A stretch of 64,000 nucleotides of DNA from Anarhynchus alexandrinus (taxonomy: Eukaryota > Chordata > Aves > Charadriiformes > Charadriidae). Under the pieces are notes generated by a model. The model had not been told where the DNA came from, did not search any database, and was given only the letters and a program-made list of their open reading frames with translations. The stretch covers positions 124,001 to 188,000 of the forward strand of contig VUYV01000100.1 in assembly GCA_008711295.1 (NCBI GenBank). Reading direction: 5' to 3'. A program made the translations under genes and the position numbers. Positions 1 to 12,335 of this stretch are shown here, one piece after another. Positions within the stretch are counted from its first letter, which is position 1. Every line of letters starts with the position of its first letter.

Positions 1-3000
1 TGTAACCGAACATAAGTTCACAGTTATTTGTAAGTCTTGACACAGGACTTTGTATCATGAAGTGACTTTCTCTGTACAACTGTTCTTGACGTGTTAAAGT
101 TTTTTAAGTATTTTCTCTAAAAAGCAAAACTGAGTTTCTGTTCATGGACAGTCAGGTGGTGGTTTGATTGTGAGTCTGAGTGCCAGAAATAAAATTTGAA
201 ACATTGATTGTCTTTAAAGCACAAATAAGCCAATTCTTAATTGTTTTATGTACTTTTGAAAATAAAGCAGAAGCTGAATAGTTTGTAAAGTAACTTTGAA
301 TAATTTTGTAAATATTGCACAAATAATTCTCTTATCTTGTGGGTAGGTAGCAGCATCCTTCTTTCTTATGAGCATCTCTAAGTAATTTTTGTTAGGACTG
401 CAAAATGACATGTTTGTTCAGAGCACCTTTTGCCTCTTTGCATCAATGGTCAACAAAGACGCGTATTAACCATCTTGGGTTTTTTATATCTTTAAAGCAC
501 TTCATTCCCAGAAGGACTCAGAAATCTTACATTGCCGTTGGATTCAGAATTTAAGGACTGTGTGCTAAGATTAAGTTGTATTTATAGAGTGTGTCAAGGT
601 TCCATTTCAGAAGTCACTTAAAATCAGCTCTCATAGACACTTAGATACCTGGGAACTATCCTACTAGACATTTTTAAGTATACTCTTTGGCTTTATCTGC
701 ATTTTAGGCAGCTAACATTAATAATAGTTTTCCTAGAGCTGCTTTTCAAATAAACCTTAACTTTCTAAATCAGTGGGATTCAATCTTGTCAATTCACCAA
801 TTCAGAAAAGCTTACTGATAAGAGCACGAACTCCGTCTAATGAATCCACCAATAATCAACTTGCTTTTCTTAGGGTTTTGGATCCTTCAGAAGTAATCCT
901 TCCACCACAGCAGTCTTTTGATTACAATTTGAAAATTATGGTCATATAACGTTTAGGCACCTTTGAGTATATTACTCATGACTGATTAATGCCCAAGAAA
1001 TTGTGGAATCCAGTTTGTGTTTTGCTATCCTGTTAACTGATGAGATCAGAACTATGCAAATATCTTTTCTCCTTATGGGCTTAACTTCATCGGCTCCAAT
1101 ATTGATGGAGCTATAGATATGCTTTAAATATGTGATTTTAGGTGGTAATTCCTTCCAGTACTCTGAGATTAATGATGTTTGAGTGTGCAAAACAAGGGCA
1201 GCAGCATTGTTCATGAATGGAACTGAATTTGAAGGTCTTTCTCTTCTTCATGCATGTGAAATGAGAGGTCACATATTCAGCCAATCAACTGCAAGAGGCA
1301 CATTTGACTGGACTAGAAGTAAGGAAAATTGGATTTTTCTCCTGATTTTTTTCTTAAACATAGCATTCACTTTGGTCAAATCACCTTTTACCTTTTTATA
1401 CCTCTCTCATCCTCTTTCTCATCTATTTTGACTAGAGACTTCTAAGCAACTGGCTGTCTGCTGTTGATTTCTGTAGTGCCTACCACAATGGGTCCTTTTC
1501 TTCCTTTTGGGCCTTAAGAAACCTCTGTAATGCAAAGTGTAGGATGAAATGCAAATATAAATACAGTATATATGAAAGCATACTTCTTCCCTAATCCCAG
1601 GATTACCAGTTCAATGAAATCAAACAGCAGGGACATAAACCTTTTCCCAATGTTCAGTTGAATCATATTGATTTCCTCAGCCACATTATGTAAGCTTTTC
1701 TCTGACCACTGTGCCAACTGTCTCATCTGGCAGTTTTAAATCTTTTATTCCCAGATTAATTAGTTTTTCATCTGCCTTTGTTAAACAGCACATGCCCTCT
1801 CATGGCCCAGTTACTTAATAAATCAAAATCTGATTGAACCTCATTGCATTATTTCGTGCTTCCAATTTCAGTACCATCTGCAGATTTTGAATTCTTACTT
1901 TCAGTACCCTCATCCAAGTCATTTACGCAGAATACTATGAATAGCAACAAGCTAAAACCTGATGACTCTGTGCTACTCCAATGCATTATCCATTTCCAGG
2001 CTGATGTTTGATCTGAAGACTATCTTTCCCTGGAATATGTTTGGTCCACAACAAAGGAAGCTCATGAGTCCAGGATTTTAAATGTAGTCAGTTATGGAAA
2101 AAACATGTCAGTTAAAGTTTATGGAGCAAATTTCACTGTTAGGAGTGTGATAGCTACATAACCAATAAAATAATTTGAGAGAAGCAAGAGACTGACACTG
2201 TGAAGATTTCTTTTAAATACAGAAACAGCACTGTTCAAAGTAGCTAACAGATATGAAGAATATTTGAATACAACACTGTAATAGCAGTAGCTATAGCTAT
2301 TAATGACATCAGTTTAACACACAAGTAAAAGGTAAATCCTGTCTCCCTGCAATGTTGGAATAAACAGAGTAAGCTGAAGACTTGAAAGTTGGAGCAGAAG
2401 AGTTTTGTCAGTACAACAGTATATAGAGAGGCTGAATTCTGAAGTACCTGTATCTACATACTGATTTATCTACTGTCCTATGTCTCTTTTCCCACTTTTT
2501 TTTCTCAGACAACTTGGCTGGGTTGATTTTATCCTCTAAAAATTATTCCAGTGGCAGAGGTATCTTTAAACCTCAGCTTCCTGATACCTATATTGTGTAG
2601 GTTACCTGGCACTATTAGAGCATGGTAAAGTGACTACGGCTGACTGAGGACCAGAACATCACCCACGCAGCTTGCACCATCATGCCATCCATACCTGTCA
2701 CCTTCATCAAATTTCTCTATATAAGTAGGAAGAAGTGCTTCCCTCAGCCCACTGCTCCACAGCTAGTCTCGGGAGGAAGACTGGCACCATTCTTTCTATA
2801 TGGTTTCTATATTAAGAAAGGCTGAGTGTTGTTCCAGCAGAGTTATAAGACCAGTGTCCAGAGCTGGTGTAAGGTGAAGAAATAGAAGCAAATATGCAAA
2901 AAGGGCTGTCCGCTTCTGGAGACAGGAAAGGAAAAGAGTGCATGTGATGGGGCCGGGTTTAGGTGGGTTTTTTCATAAGTGATGAAAATTTGGTAGCCCT

Positions 3001-3813
3001 ACTGAGTCTAGACAGGGAATTTTGTCACAGTATGATTGGTGCAGCCGGACTGCTGACTGTCATTATGGATAGAAAAGAAAGAAATCTGCTGAAAAAAGAG
3101 GAACGAGAAAGACTGAGGAAAATTGCATTAAGGGCAGAGACGAACCTTTCAGAAATGATGAGGAAGAGTCATGATGCCAGGCAATGATCATGGTGGCTGG
3201 CGGGGCAGCAGCCCCACCAACACACCTACAGAAAGCACCCAGCGGGGCCACAGCCATGATCCGTGTCAGGCTGGTGCTTCAACATGTGCAATCTAAAATG
3301 CCATCTGCAGACCAAGCTGTCACCTGGGTAGAAATATTTAAAAACATAACTGTGGGCAGAAGATGTAAAGAATGAAGTCTATACTACATTTTGTATCAGT
3401 ATAAAGCAGAGAGATACATTATCCTCTATACTGCTGGACATGGCTATATAGTGAATGGTGTGTCCATTTCAAGTCTCAGAATGGAGTTAAGTGTCCTGAG
3501 CCATCTTTTAGATCCACTGATGAGTTCTGTAAAAGAGACAGGAAAAATATATACATCAATACTGAACGTTTTGCTTAACTTTTCTTCTTTTAACTCAACT
3601 TTGCAGACATAAAATTCTCACCATGTTCAAAGTAATAGCCATTACCACAAGATTGCTCTGAATGCACAGTGGTCTTGAGCTAGCGCTGGCCAGTACAAAA
3701 GCTTATTGCAGGAATTAGGTCCCTGAAATTTCATTTTATCATTGCTGATCTCTGTTATGATAAAAAATTAAATATTAATAATCAATGTGGTAATGTTCCT
3801 CCCTTTTTTACAG
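1..3813 (+). other. TSHR: TSHR intron 3 (partial)
   Basis: The sequence upstream of the first recognisable TSHR exon is non-coding. I looked for exons 1-3 (signal peptide and first leucine-rich repeats) and saw none, so they should lie before the window. The stretch ends in a pyrimidine-rich tract and CAG acceptor at 3801-3813. An old CR1-like remnant lies at about 1560-2060. The rest shows nothing recognisable; the short open frames here lack codon structure or family resemblance. Confidence 0.75.
1560..2060 (-). mobile_element. Ancient CR1-like LINE remnant
   Basis: Read on the minus strand, the part around 1865-1990 resembles the CR1 reverse-transcriptase segment seen in the younger copies here, for example 34430-34530. 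It shares the blocks for 'accatctgcagattt' and 'ctcatccaagtcattta', followed by a degraded stretch equivalent to the 'NDLDEG' region. Many substitutions and stops mean no open frame survives. Boundaries are approximate. This is resemblance by eye to other copies in the window, not a database match. Confidence 0.5.
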
Positions 3814-3888
3814 TGAAATTCGAAATCTTAGAAACTTGGATTACATAGATCCGGACGCCTTTAAGAACCTCCCACTTTTGAAATACCT
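3814..3888 (+). CDS. TSHR: TSHR exon 4 (leucine-rich repeat)
   Basis: This 75-bp exon encodes one leucine-rich repeat of the thyrotropin receptor ectodomain. The translation includes [20 protein letters not shown], very close to human TSHR exon 4. The acceptor is TTTTTTACAG and the donor is GTAAGT, so the exon ends are set by canonical sites. The first base completes an isoleucine codon from exon 3 and the last two bases begin a leucine codon, giving phase 2 on both sides. In the receptor the repeats form the curved hormone-binding surface outside the cell. The length equals the human exon as I recall it. No disruption is seen. Confidence 0.96.
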
Positions 3889-5241
3889 GTAAGTATTTAG
3901 CACCTGTGCCAAGTTGGCACTTAAGCCTCACAGATGACTGTTTACGCTATAGCAGTTTTGTTTCTTTGCATTTCATTTTGGAACTGATCGCAATGTTTTT
4001 CCCTGTTGCTTTGTTTTAATGACAGAAAGCCAGCTAGGGTAGGGGTTGGAACTTAAACCACTTTTGTGAGAAAGGAAAACACATTCCCAAATTAATCAGT
4101 AATTTTGCCATTCTTCTTATCCATTAAATGTCTGGAATACACTAATGTTTCCTCGGCAAAATTCCACACCTAACTTACTACTTACAATATGTGCTGTCTT
4201 ACTATATTTTTGTAGGGAATAGAGGGAAGAAGGGACAGAACAGAAATATATACATCTTTTATATTTACTATGTATTTACATAGGGTTTTAAAGCATACCT
4301 GTCAGCTAGATGTGACAAGCCCATCTCTAGACACCAGATTTCGCATGACCTCTATGGCAGAAAGAAATCTGAAGAATTCTCTGTATTCCCATGAAGTTTC
4401 TAAAGAGCAGCACAGAGTAACAAAACCATGAAATTCTAAAATTATAGCATAAAAAAAGAGAGATGAGAAGAGAATAACTTCTGTGATTTTGAGTAATCAA
4501 AAGCCCCCTCTAAAAAGGGCTTTGTGTGTGTGTGTGTATGTGGTGGGGGTAGTGGTAAGTAGGAAAGATTTTTCCTGATTATTCCAATAGTTCTGAAAGC
4601 AATAAAAAGAAAGTAGTCAAAACAATTTTATTTCAGGAGAATACTTTTTAAAATTGAGAACTATATTTTCTTAAGTTATTTCCACTCTACGGGAGTTAAA
4701 AAATAAGGGGCATTAACTGTACTCACATTTGAAGACAGTTCCCCTTTTTAGAGCTATTTGAATAGCTCTTAGCCTCAAAGAAAGATAGAGGATTTGGGGG
4801 TCCAGACTATTGTCTGAAGCAGCCCTAATCTCTCAAGTCAATCCAGAATTATAATTTTTTTTCTCCCTATCCACCTCACAGGCTACTGCTCTCTGCAGAT
4901 CTGCTTAGCCATCTTATTATTCTGTGTTCCCATTGTTTAGATCCTATAATTTATCATAAATCTGGTATTTTGACTTTTTTTTTAATTGTTCTTGCATCCT
5001 TACATTTTAGACAGTTGATTATAAATGAATTGATTGACAGTAGAGAGGATTAAATAGTTGTCCTGCACTTTTTCAGGACAACTTCAGTTGTCCTGAAGGC
5101 TTTAAATGCATTGTTTGTTGTTGAATTGACAGTAGAGAGGATGAAATAGTTGTCCTGCACTGCTGAAGGCTTTAAATGCATTGTTTGTTGTTGTTCAGTG
5201 ATCCAGTACATGTAATTCTTTCTGTTTCTTCTCTCTTTCAG
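3889..5241 (+). other. TSHR: TSHR intron 4
   Basis: Intron of 1353 bp with a GTAAGT donor and TTTCAG acceptor. It contains a short GT run near 4524-4540 and an imperfect tandem duplication at 5033-5193 just before exon 5 (listed separately). No other recognisable element. Confidence 0.9.
5033..5193 (+). repeat. Imperfect tandem duplication with internal hairpin
   Basis: Two adjacent copies start with ATTGACAGTAGAGAGGAT (about 5033 and 5125) and end with AAATGCATTGTTTGTTGTTG. The first copy is about 22 bases longer. The extra bases lie in a hairpin with a perfect 10-bp stem, AGTTGTCCTG (5056-5065) against CAGGACAACT (5074-5083), followed by a third TTGTCCTG. The block ends about 48 bp before exon 5. 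Confidence 0.85.
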
Positions 5242-5316
5242 TGGTATTTTTAACACTGGACTCAAAGCATTTCCAGACCTCACTAAAATCTACTCATCCG
5301 ATGTGAACTTCTTACT
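5242..5316 (+). CDS. TSHR: TSHR exon 5 (leucine-rich repeat)
   Basis: This 75-bp exon encodes [20 protein letters not shown] and five further residues, matching human TSHR exon 5 with few substitutions. The acceptor is CTCTTTCAG and the donor GTACGT, which is a slightly unusual but valid GT site. Phase 2 on both sides joins exactly with exons 4 and 6. It contributes one leucine-rich repeat to the extracellular hormone-binding arc. No frameshift or stop is present. Confidence 0.96.
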
Positions 5317-8300
5317 GTACGTATCTGTCCTCACAGCTGGTTAGAATACTGCTATCCTCAGTTCCCAATAACTCCTGTAGTGAAGGTTTCTGTTTTGGAG
5401 AAAAATATCAAATAAGTCTGACAAAGCACTTTTCCTCAAGCTATATTTCAACGATAATCAGTACCAAATCTAGAAAATGCCAGGTCACCTAACACTATAC
5501 ATTTGACCTGGATGAGACACGTGGACACACGAGAGCATTTCTCTTGAACTAGCCAAAGCACATGATACACAACTTCTATGACTTTTGCTTTTATTTTGTT
5601 TTTTGGTTTTGTAATGGTTGTGCAATACCTGAATTAGTCTGAAGTCAGAATAGTGTGACACACAGGACCTGATCTGACATACAGCTTGCTAATGTGAAGT
5701 CATCCTGTCAACATTCTTCTAACAAATTTGTGCTGGCATGGTGAGCTCATATTGCACATTTTCTGATACTGTTCTTCACTGAGTTCCTATATTGTTGAAT
5801 CATAACCTCCACTGGCTATCTGCCTTCTTTCTTCTGACCCCACCCTGAGCACAGAAGACTCAAGAGCAGGAGAACTGGACAATCTAATCTTGAGAGCAAT
5901 TGTTTATCATCACACCTTTAAAAAGCTCAGTGTTGGCTGAGCTCACATTTTTAGGCAGATTTTGATGAAGTCTTATTTTATCCAAAATATGTTGCTTCAT
6001 ACAATTAATGCTTTAATAAAGATATAACAGAAAATGAACTTAAAAGGCGAATTGCCAAAGCTAAGAAATAAAGTAGGGCTTTTAAGCCAGTAGGCCAGTA
6101 GCACCTTGGTTTCATGACAGCCTTAGTAGTGAGGTCAGCTCAGGCTGGCACAGCATGTCTTTAAGAAAGAGGACTACTCATCTCCCTTCTGTCAGTCACC
6201 CTTTTTTCATAGTAGTTGAATGAGATGCATGGTCTTTTAGATTGACAGCATAAGCTTCTATGAATGCATACTTTGTCTAAACACCCTTGCCCAACCTTAC
6301 TTGTAGAGTCACATTTCAATACAAGTCTATAGTCCCACTGAAGGACCAAAGCACCAGGACTGACAATTGCCTACTTTTAAGCTAGAATTCCAAGGTGGAG
6401 CCATCTCTCGTTAACTAAAGTCCTCACCTGGAAAGAGTTTTCCTGCTAGAAAGCTTTGCTAATTTAGTTGGGTTTGTTCACATGAGGCACTCCTACATAA
6501 CATTGAGACCTTCCTCCTTTCTCGCACCTTAAAACCATTTACTTTAACTGATTTAAAGACACCCCCTCCCCTTTTTTTTTTTTTTAATATGGCTTGAAGC
6601 AAATTACAGAACAATTTCTTGGAGAAATATCTTAAAAGTATTTCAGAAACAAAGAGCTCTGCTGTAAAAAAAATTAGGTGTTTCTTGATTGTCAGAAAGC
6701 AAAGATGACCTTCATCTTTGTGCCCTAACCTGCAATTTAAGTTCAAATTCTGTGTTGTAATCAAGCCAAAGAAGAGGAGCAGCTCAGATGAAGACTTGCA
6801 GGCTAACTCAAGGTAAAAGTATCTTGGTCGCTACTTAGTCCTAGAGAGGAGTTAACGATCTTGTATTGTAGCAGTGCTCAGCTGGAAGAAGCTTGACTTC
6901 AATTAAAAGGCAAAAAGCAATTAAAAATGAGAGTATAATGCCAGAAGGTGACTTGCAAAGACATGATTGATGGTCTACCCCAGGCATTGTTTCAGTGCTG
7001 CTAAAGGGTGTTCTTAGTTGAGAATGGTCAGTCCCCGCTGCGTTCATGGTCTGCCATTGGCAAGATGAACCTCAGAGCAATGTAGAAAGGCTGGTTGCTT
7101 TGCTAAAGAGTCTAGACCTGTAGGGAGCAATCAGATCTTCCCTACCAAAGATATCCTAAGACTAGAGGTAAGCTTTGTGCTAATTCATGCTCCATAACCT
7201 GGAGCTGCTATGTTTGCCTTGGCTGTAGGCCTCCGAGATCGAAACCTGAGTTAGCCAGTGGGATCCCACCTGAGTGGGATACACCTACATCTTGAGAGCT
7301 ATTAGGGTGTTCCTCAAAGCCTAAAAGGGCTTTAGTTTAGATTAAGCTCTACTAGATTGTAAATTAAACACTACATTTACTAAGTAGAGAGAAACAAGAA
7401 TTAAATAGGCTAGATGTAACAGAAGCAGTTTATACAACTGTGTCCTTGCTTCCAACCATCTCAGTGATTTTCTAAGTGGTAGATAGCAAAACATTATTTT
7501 ACTTCTACCTCGAAAATTTTTCATAAAGATCACTAACAAAAAATAAACACGCGTCTTATACGTTAATGACTTTTTGAAGAGCAGACCTGCAGTTTCAAGG
7601 AAGGTATTTCTAAACATTGGTATGTTGTTTCTTTCATCAAGAAAAAAATCTGCTCTTGAAGAATAATAGGTTTCTGGAATATAAATAAGGTATAGCTGGG
7701 GAAAAAGCATTCATTATATCACTATTGGTCTTTGAGGTCAAGGAACTTACAAATAAACATTTGTTTAGAAAAGAATTTGAAAAATGTCAAACTGAAATAA
7801 CTTGTGGTAGAAACCACCTATCAGTGAAAACTACTTGGAATGAAAATGGTTGTAGTACAGTACAGTGTTAGCACATATATAGCACAGAAAAGGAATGAAA
7901 TTGTTCCTATCACATGGGCAATTGTTAGGACTTCTTGGCCGATGGAGGTTACGGTCTGGCCTTACTAGACCACATCTAATCCACAAGCTGAAGAAAAGAA
8001 AAATTTGCAGAATATTTTGGTTTCCAGACTCTAATGTGATTCAGGAAAAAGACAATCGGACACTTTGCTCTGCACTTTGTTTCTACCTTTGTTTCTCTCC
8101 TTTTTCCAGTTGATTCATGGTAAATCTTTTTAGTTTTCCTTTGCCCCTTTTGTCACAACAGTGTTTTGGTCTGAAGATACGTAGTATTTATTAAGACTGC
8201 AGAGTGGGAGTAAAAAAGTATTTAAGAAATGACAGATAGAGAAACACTCATTTGGAGAAGAGTTGAGAAGAATCGGTAGGTTAGATCACATAATAAGTTA

Positions 8301-8751
8301 TGTCACTTGTGCTAGATGCAGTTCTGTAAAAAATGCCTCTGTCCTGAATAACGTATTATCTCATGTCTTATCTGAGCTTAGCTAGAGAGCAGGATCTTGG
8401 CTCTAAAGTCACTTGGGCCAGCTCAGTTGACACTGAAACATTATTTACTTTGCTAATTCTCTGGCTTATGAGACAAGGCACCTGTCTGTGCTGTTGACCA
8501 CTATAATGACACAGGCTGGCATACCTCACCAGGACTATAAAACCCATCTTCTTCACAAGCTCACTTCCTGGAGGCTGGAACATGCTCAATCCTTAATCAT
8601 CCCACATGTAACTTCTGGCCTAAGATATAACAAAAAAAGTTATTCTACACTTTTATTTATTGTCAAGGTAGAGAACAATTAATAATAAAACTGTTCTGGA
8701 GAAGCTCTGTTGGGCAGATGTTTGATTGTGATGTTTTGCCTCCTTTTTCAG
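5317..8751 (+). other. TSHR: TSHR intron 5
   Basis: Intron of 3435 bp between canonical sites. A run of T at about 6571-6585 is the only simple repeat that stands out. Several open frames of 60-120 codons occur on both strands (for example 7342-7710 minus) but show no domain, no splice logic and no resemblance to known proteins. I see no gene or recent transposon. Confidence 0.85.
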
Positions 8752-8829
8752 CGAAATTGCAGACAATCCTTTCATGACCTCAGTGCCTGCAAACGCTTTC
8801 CATGGGCTTTGTAATGAATCCCTAACTCT
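8752..8829 (+). CDS. TSHR: TSHR exon 6 (leucine-rich repeat)
   Basis: This 78-bp exon encodes [20 protein letters not shown] and then NESLTL, matching human exon 6. It has a TTTTTCAG acceptor and GTAAGT donor, phase 2 on both sides. The CNES segment carries an N-glycosylation sequon (Asn-Glu-Ser) at the position of the human CNET site. It forms one leucine-rich repeat of the ectodomain. Confidence 0.96.
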
Positions 8830-9816
8830 GTAAGTACTTCCAGTTTAAGTCACAAGGCAATTGCCTCTCAAGCATATGGCAAAATGTTTTTAAAAAAAAA
8901 ATAATAATCCCTCTCCTACTCCGTAGTAGTTTGTAACAGAGAAACACCATAGACAGGTAGTATCCATAATCTATTTTGCGTAAATCTTTTACTTTGACAG
9001 TGATTTGAATCAGGCCTGCTACTTTTCTTTAAACTGGCTTACCAATGTTTTGATTTTGTATGACCCTAATGACAGTGAATGGATATACTGGAGAAAATCA
9101 AAAGGAAAAGTTTGCAGAGTTCTTTAAAGCTACAGCATGGTTAGAACTGTGTCTAACTTTTTGCAACCTAAGTGGCACATACTGTGAAAACTAATGGGTG
9201 GCAAATGTAAGAAGAGTCATATTTGAAGAAAAATTGTTAAATAAAGTTTAGTTACACAAATCATACTCAATGTGAGCCACAAGAAAGCGCTGAGGGGAGT
9301 GAAATGACTATAATGACTTACGACCTGAACTAGGGGGAAGAGAACTAGAATGCAAAAGAATGAATTCTAAAGAAATTCTAAAAAAATCCTTTTGCTCTAA
9401 GGGAGCAAAAGAATGAATTCTAAAAATTCAGGCAGGCCTGATAGTAAAATCATACCTATTTTGTTAGATATTAACTCATTTAGCCTTCCTTAATCAGTTC
9501 TAGCAGAATTTTGTTTCCTTGTTTTTAATCTGAGGTTGGGAAAGTTTTAGCAAAGTGGTTTAGTCTAGTTCTCTTTTTGCTGTATAAAGAAGTAAAAGAT
9601 GGCACACCTGCTACATGGCATTCATGATTCAGCTTCACTCGAGAATGCTGCTGAGCATTTGTCTGACCTTGCACTATAATTGCTGCTTCTTCAAGAGATT
9701 AAAATTAACCCATCCATAAATGTGCTGTTGCCCAGAAAAATTATACATAATATGTTAGGTATTCAGGTATTGAAGCAACCCAAAATACGCTAATTTTTTT
9801 TTTTTTTTGCTTGCAG
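8830..9816 (+). other. TSHR: TSHR intron 6
   Basis: Intron of 987 bp. It contains a small local duplication: GCAAAAGAATGAATTCTAAA occurs at about 9351 and again at about 9405, with an inverted CCTTTTGCTC / GAGCAAAAG pair between them. A long T tract precedes the exon 7 acceptor at about 9794-9808. No gene seen. Confidence 0.9.
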
Positions 9817-9885
9817 CAAACTCTACAATAATGGTTTTACCAGCATCCAAGGCCACGCTTTTAATGGGACAAATCTGGATGCTAT
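9817..9885 (+). CDS. TSHR: TSHR exon 7 (leucine-rich repeat)
   Basis: This 69-bp exon encodes [20 protein letters not shown] followed by DAI, nearly identical to human exon 7. It has a TTGCAG acceptor after a long poly-T tract and a GTAAGT donor, with phase 2 borders. The AFNGT segment is a conserved N-glycosylation sequon. It forms one leucine-rich repeat of the hormone-binding domain. The reading frame is intact. Confidence 0.96.
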
Positions 9886-11292
9886 GTAAGTAGCAGACCA
9901 TTCCCTCAGGAAAAAAAAAAAATATAATAAATACTCTATGCTTGTCGGAGTCTCTCAAATACATATCTTATTCTAATTATTTTTAAGGAGCAAAGAGAGG
10001 ATATTAATTTCAGCCAGCAATAAAAATATGCTCACTTAATGTCTTTGGCAGTGGGCTTTCACTTGGTATGTATATTTATAGCTCAGCAATAAAATCATGG
10101 CAGGTAATTCCAGTGTGAATTTTGTTCTGATTTGAAGCTACAATAAAATTTCTTTTGATCAGTAACATTTCTAAGACAATTTGGAAGATAATTATGCTAT
10201 TTTACTTACAAGATGGTTTATTTTAATAAGTGTGGCACTGATAATGGTAGCGGCCCTTTTGCAGAATTCTCTTGTCTGCAAAAATGGCAGTGGTGTTGGA
10301 AGCAATTCAGAGGAACCAGTCATTTGCACTAGAAATGAGAGATGGGCATCGCAAAAACATGAAGCAACCATTTCAGTTTTGCCTTCGCCTTCTTATTTTA
10401 GTTTCTGGAAAACTAATACTTACCGGTTGAATATCCTTTTTTACGCCATACCCCAAAATCACGTGCCCCAATCATTAAGAGAGAACAAATCTCAGTTCCA
10501 GAGGCTCTATTCGCTTTGGCAGAGCTTACTCTGGTCCTGCAGAGGCTTGACTGAAGATTCTGGCTGGCATTCTCATGAGTAAAGAGATTTCTTCATCATG
10601 AGCTTTTAAATTAACCAGAGAGGCATAAGGATAGATTATTTTCAGTACTTTATTTTAAATTTGGCTTGAATTCTATAAGAATTCTACAAGAGCATCCTTC
10701 ACACGGTCCTAATCTTTCCAAACTGCTTTTTTTTCCTTAACAGCTTTCTTAAATTTTGAAAAGGTTTGAGTTAAACTAAACATCTGGGAGGATAGGTCTT
10801 ATTTCACTCACATTAGTTCAGTTTGAACTTTCAGATGAGAAAGGAAGTTTTTCATGATGACAGAGTGTTTGTACTGGTGCCCACAGAAATCGCAAGATGT
10901 AAAATAGGGCAAAATGAATCCAGTGTCTTGACTGAATCCCTCTAAACTGTATATGCAATACTTAAAACCTTTCTAAGCCTTAGCCAATATATGAACTGTG
11001 TTGGCTCTTCCATTTCTAATGTTCTGATGAAACACAGATGATTTTGTAGGAATTTTTTCTTTTTTCTTCTCTGATAGTGTGCAAGTGCTATTGCTTCTGT
11101 CTCTTTGGAATTTTCCTTATTATTAAAGAACCAAGAGAAAATATAGTTTTAGAAGATCTGGAGTCCTAAACGTCTGCTTAATTGGACTGGGTGGAAGTAG
11201 GAAAGACATACTCGGTTCTGCAGATACTGCTTGCTTACTTTCAGAAAAAGTTTGTAATTAGTATTCTGTAAGCGTATTTCAGTATTCTTTAA

Positions 11293-12152
11293 GGCCTCAG
11301 GGGTAGAGGGCCTTACAGAGAGATCTGGATAGACTCGAGAGCTGGGCAATCACCAACCTTATGAAATTTAACAAGACCAAGTGCTGGATTCTGCACCTTG
11401 GACAGGGTAATCCTGGTTACACTCACAAATTGGGGGATGAAAGTCTGGAAAGCAGCCCTGCAGAAAGAGATCTGGGGTCGATGGCAAGTTGAATACAAGT
11501 CAACAATGTGCCCTGGCAGCCACAAGGGCCAACCTGTGTCCTGGGCTGCACCCAGCACAGCATCGCTAGCCAGTCAAGGGAGGTGATTGTCCCACTCTGC
11601 ACTGCACTGGTGTGACCCCACCTCGAGTTCTGTGTGCAGTTTTGGGCACCTCAGTATAAGAAGGACATCAAACTATGAGAATGTGTCCAGAGGAGAGGGA
11701 GCAAGATGGTGAAAGGCCTGGAGGCCAAGACTTATGAGGAGCAGCTGAGGTCACTTGGCTTGTTCAGCTTGGAGAAGAGAAGGCTGAGGGGTGACCTCAT
11801 GGCAGTCTACAACTTCCTCAAGGGGGGCAGTGGAGGGGGAGGTGCTGATCTCCTCTCTCTGGTGACCAGCGATAGGACACAAGGAAGTGGAATGAAGCTG
11901 CGTCAGGGGAAGTTCAGACTGGATATTAGATAAAGGTTCCTTGCTGAGAGGGTAGTCAGTCACAGGAACGGGCTCCCCAGGGAAGTGGTCACAGCACCAA
12001 GCCTGTCCTTGAGTTCAAGGAGCATCTGCACAACGCCCTTAGTCATATAGTTTAGTTTTATGTAAAACTAAAGGAGCAGGGAGTTGGACCCGATGATCCT
12101 TACGAGTCCTTTCCAACCCCAGATATTCTATGATTCTATGATTTTAAGTGAA
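11293..12152 (+). mobile_element. CR1 LINE, 3' fragment
   Basis: A 5'-truncated CR1 in plus orientation. Broken frames retain the C-terminal part of the CR1 ORF2 protein, for example the ..LMKFNK.. and [20 protein letters not shown] segments. It ends in the diagnostic CR1 3' repeat, ATTCTATGATTCTATGAT at about 12125-12142. Stops and frameshifts show that it is dead. Confidence 0.88.
12015..12152 (+). repeat. Duplicated contig-end block, copy 1
   Basis: The last 138 bases of the CR1 above recur at 12198-12335, immediately after the single N at 12197, with at least two mismatches (AGGAGC/AGGAGT and GGACCC/GGACCT). In addition, 12150-12196, just before the N, repeats 12737-12783. The pattern is that of two overlapping contigs or alleles placed end to end. 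Confidence 0.85.
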
Positions 12153-12196
12153 CTCCTGTTTATCTACCACTGTACTGCAAAGAAAGTATCTCTTCC

Positions 12197-12197
12197 N
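12197..12197. other. Scaffold join (single N)
   Basis: A single N sits between two partly redundant sequences (12015-12152 repeated at 12198-12335; 12150-12196 repeated at 12737-12783). The left side runs directly from ..TTAAGTGAA to CTCCTG.., skipping the roughly 400 bases (12336-12739) present on the right side. Confidence 0.9.
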
Positions 12198-12335
12198 TCA
12201 AGGAGCATCTGCACAACGCCCTTAGTCATATAGTTTAGTTTTATGTAAAACTAAAGGAGTAGGGAGTTGGACCTGATGATCCTTACGAGTCCTTTCCAAC
12301 CCCAGATATTCTATGATTCTATGATTTTAAGTGAA
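12198..12335 (+). repeat. Duplicated CR1 tail, copy 2
   Basis: Near-identical repeat of 12015-12152 with the same CR1 3' end, directly after the N. It is probably the other allele or the overlapping end of the next contig rather than a separate insertion. Confidence 0.85.

Noticed and set aside
1..3813. Search for TSHR exons 1-3
   Set aside because: No sequence encoding the expected repeat segments with AG/GT borders was found; these exons must lie upstream.
10181..10582. A 133-codon plus-strand open frame in TSHR intron 7 with a hydrophobic N-terminus
   Set aside because: No homologue recognised, no splice partners or regulatory context, and an open frame of this length is expected by chance in a window this size.
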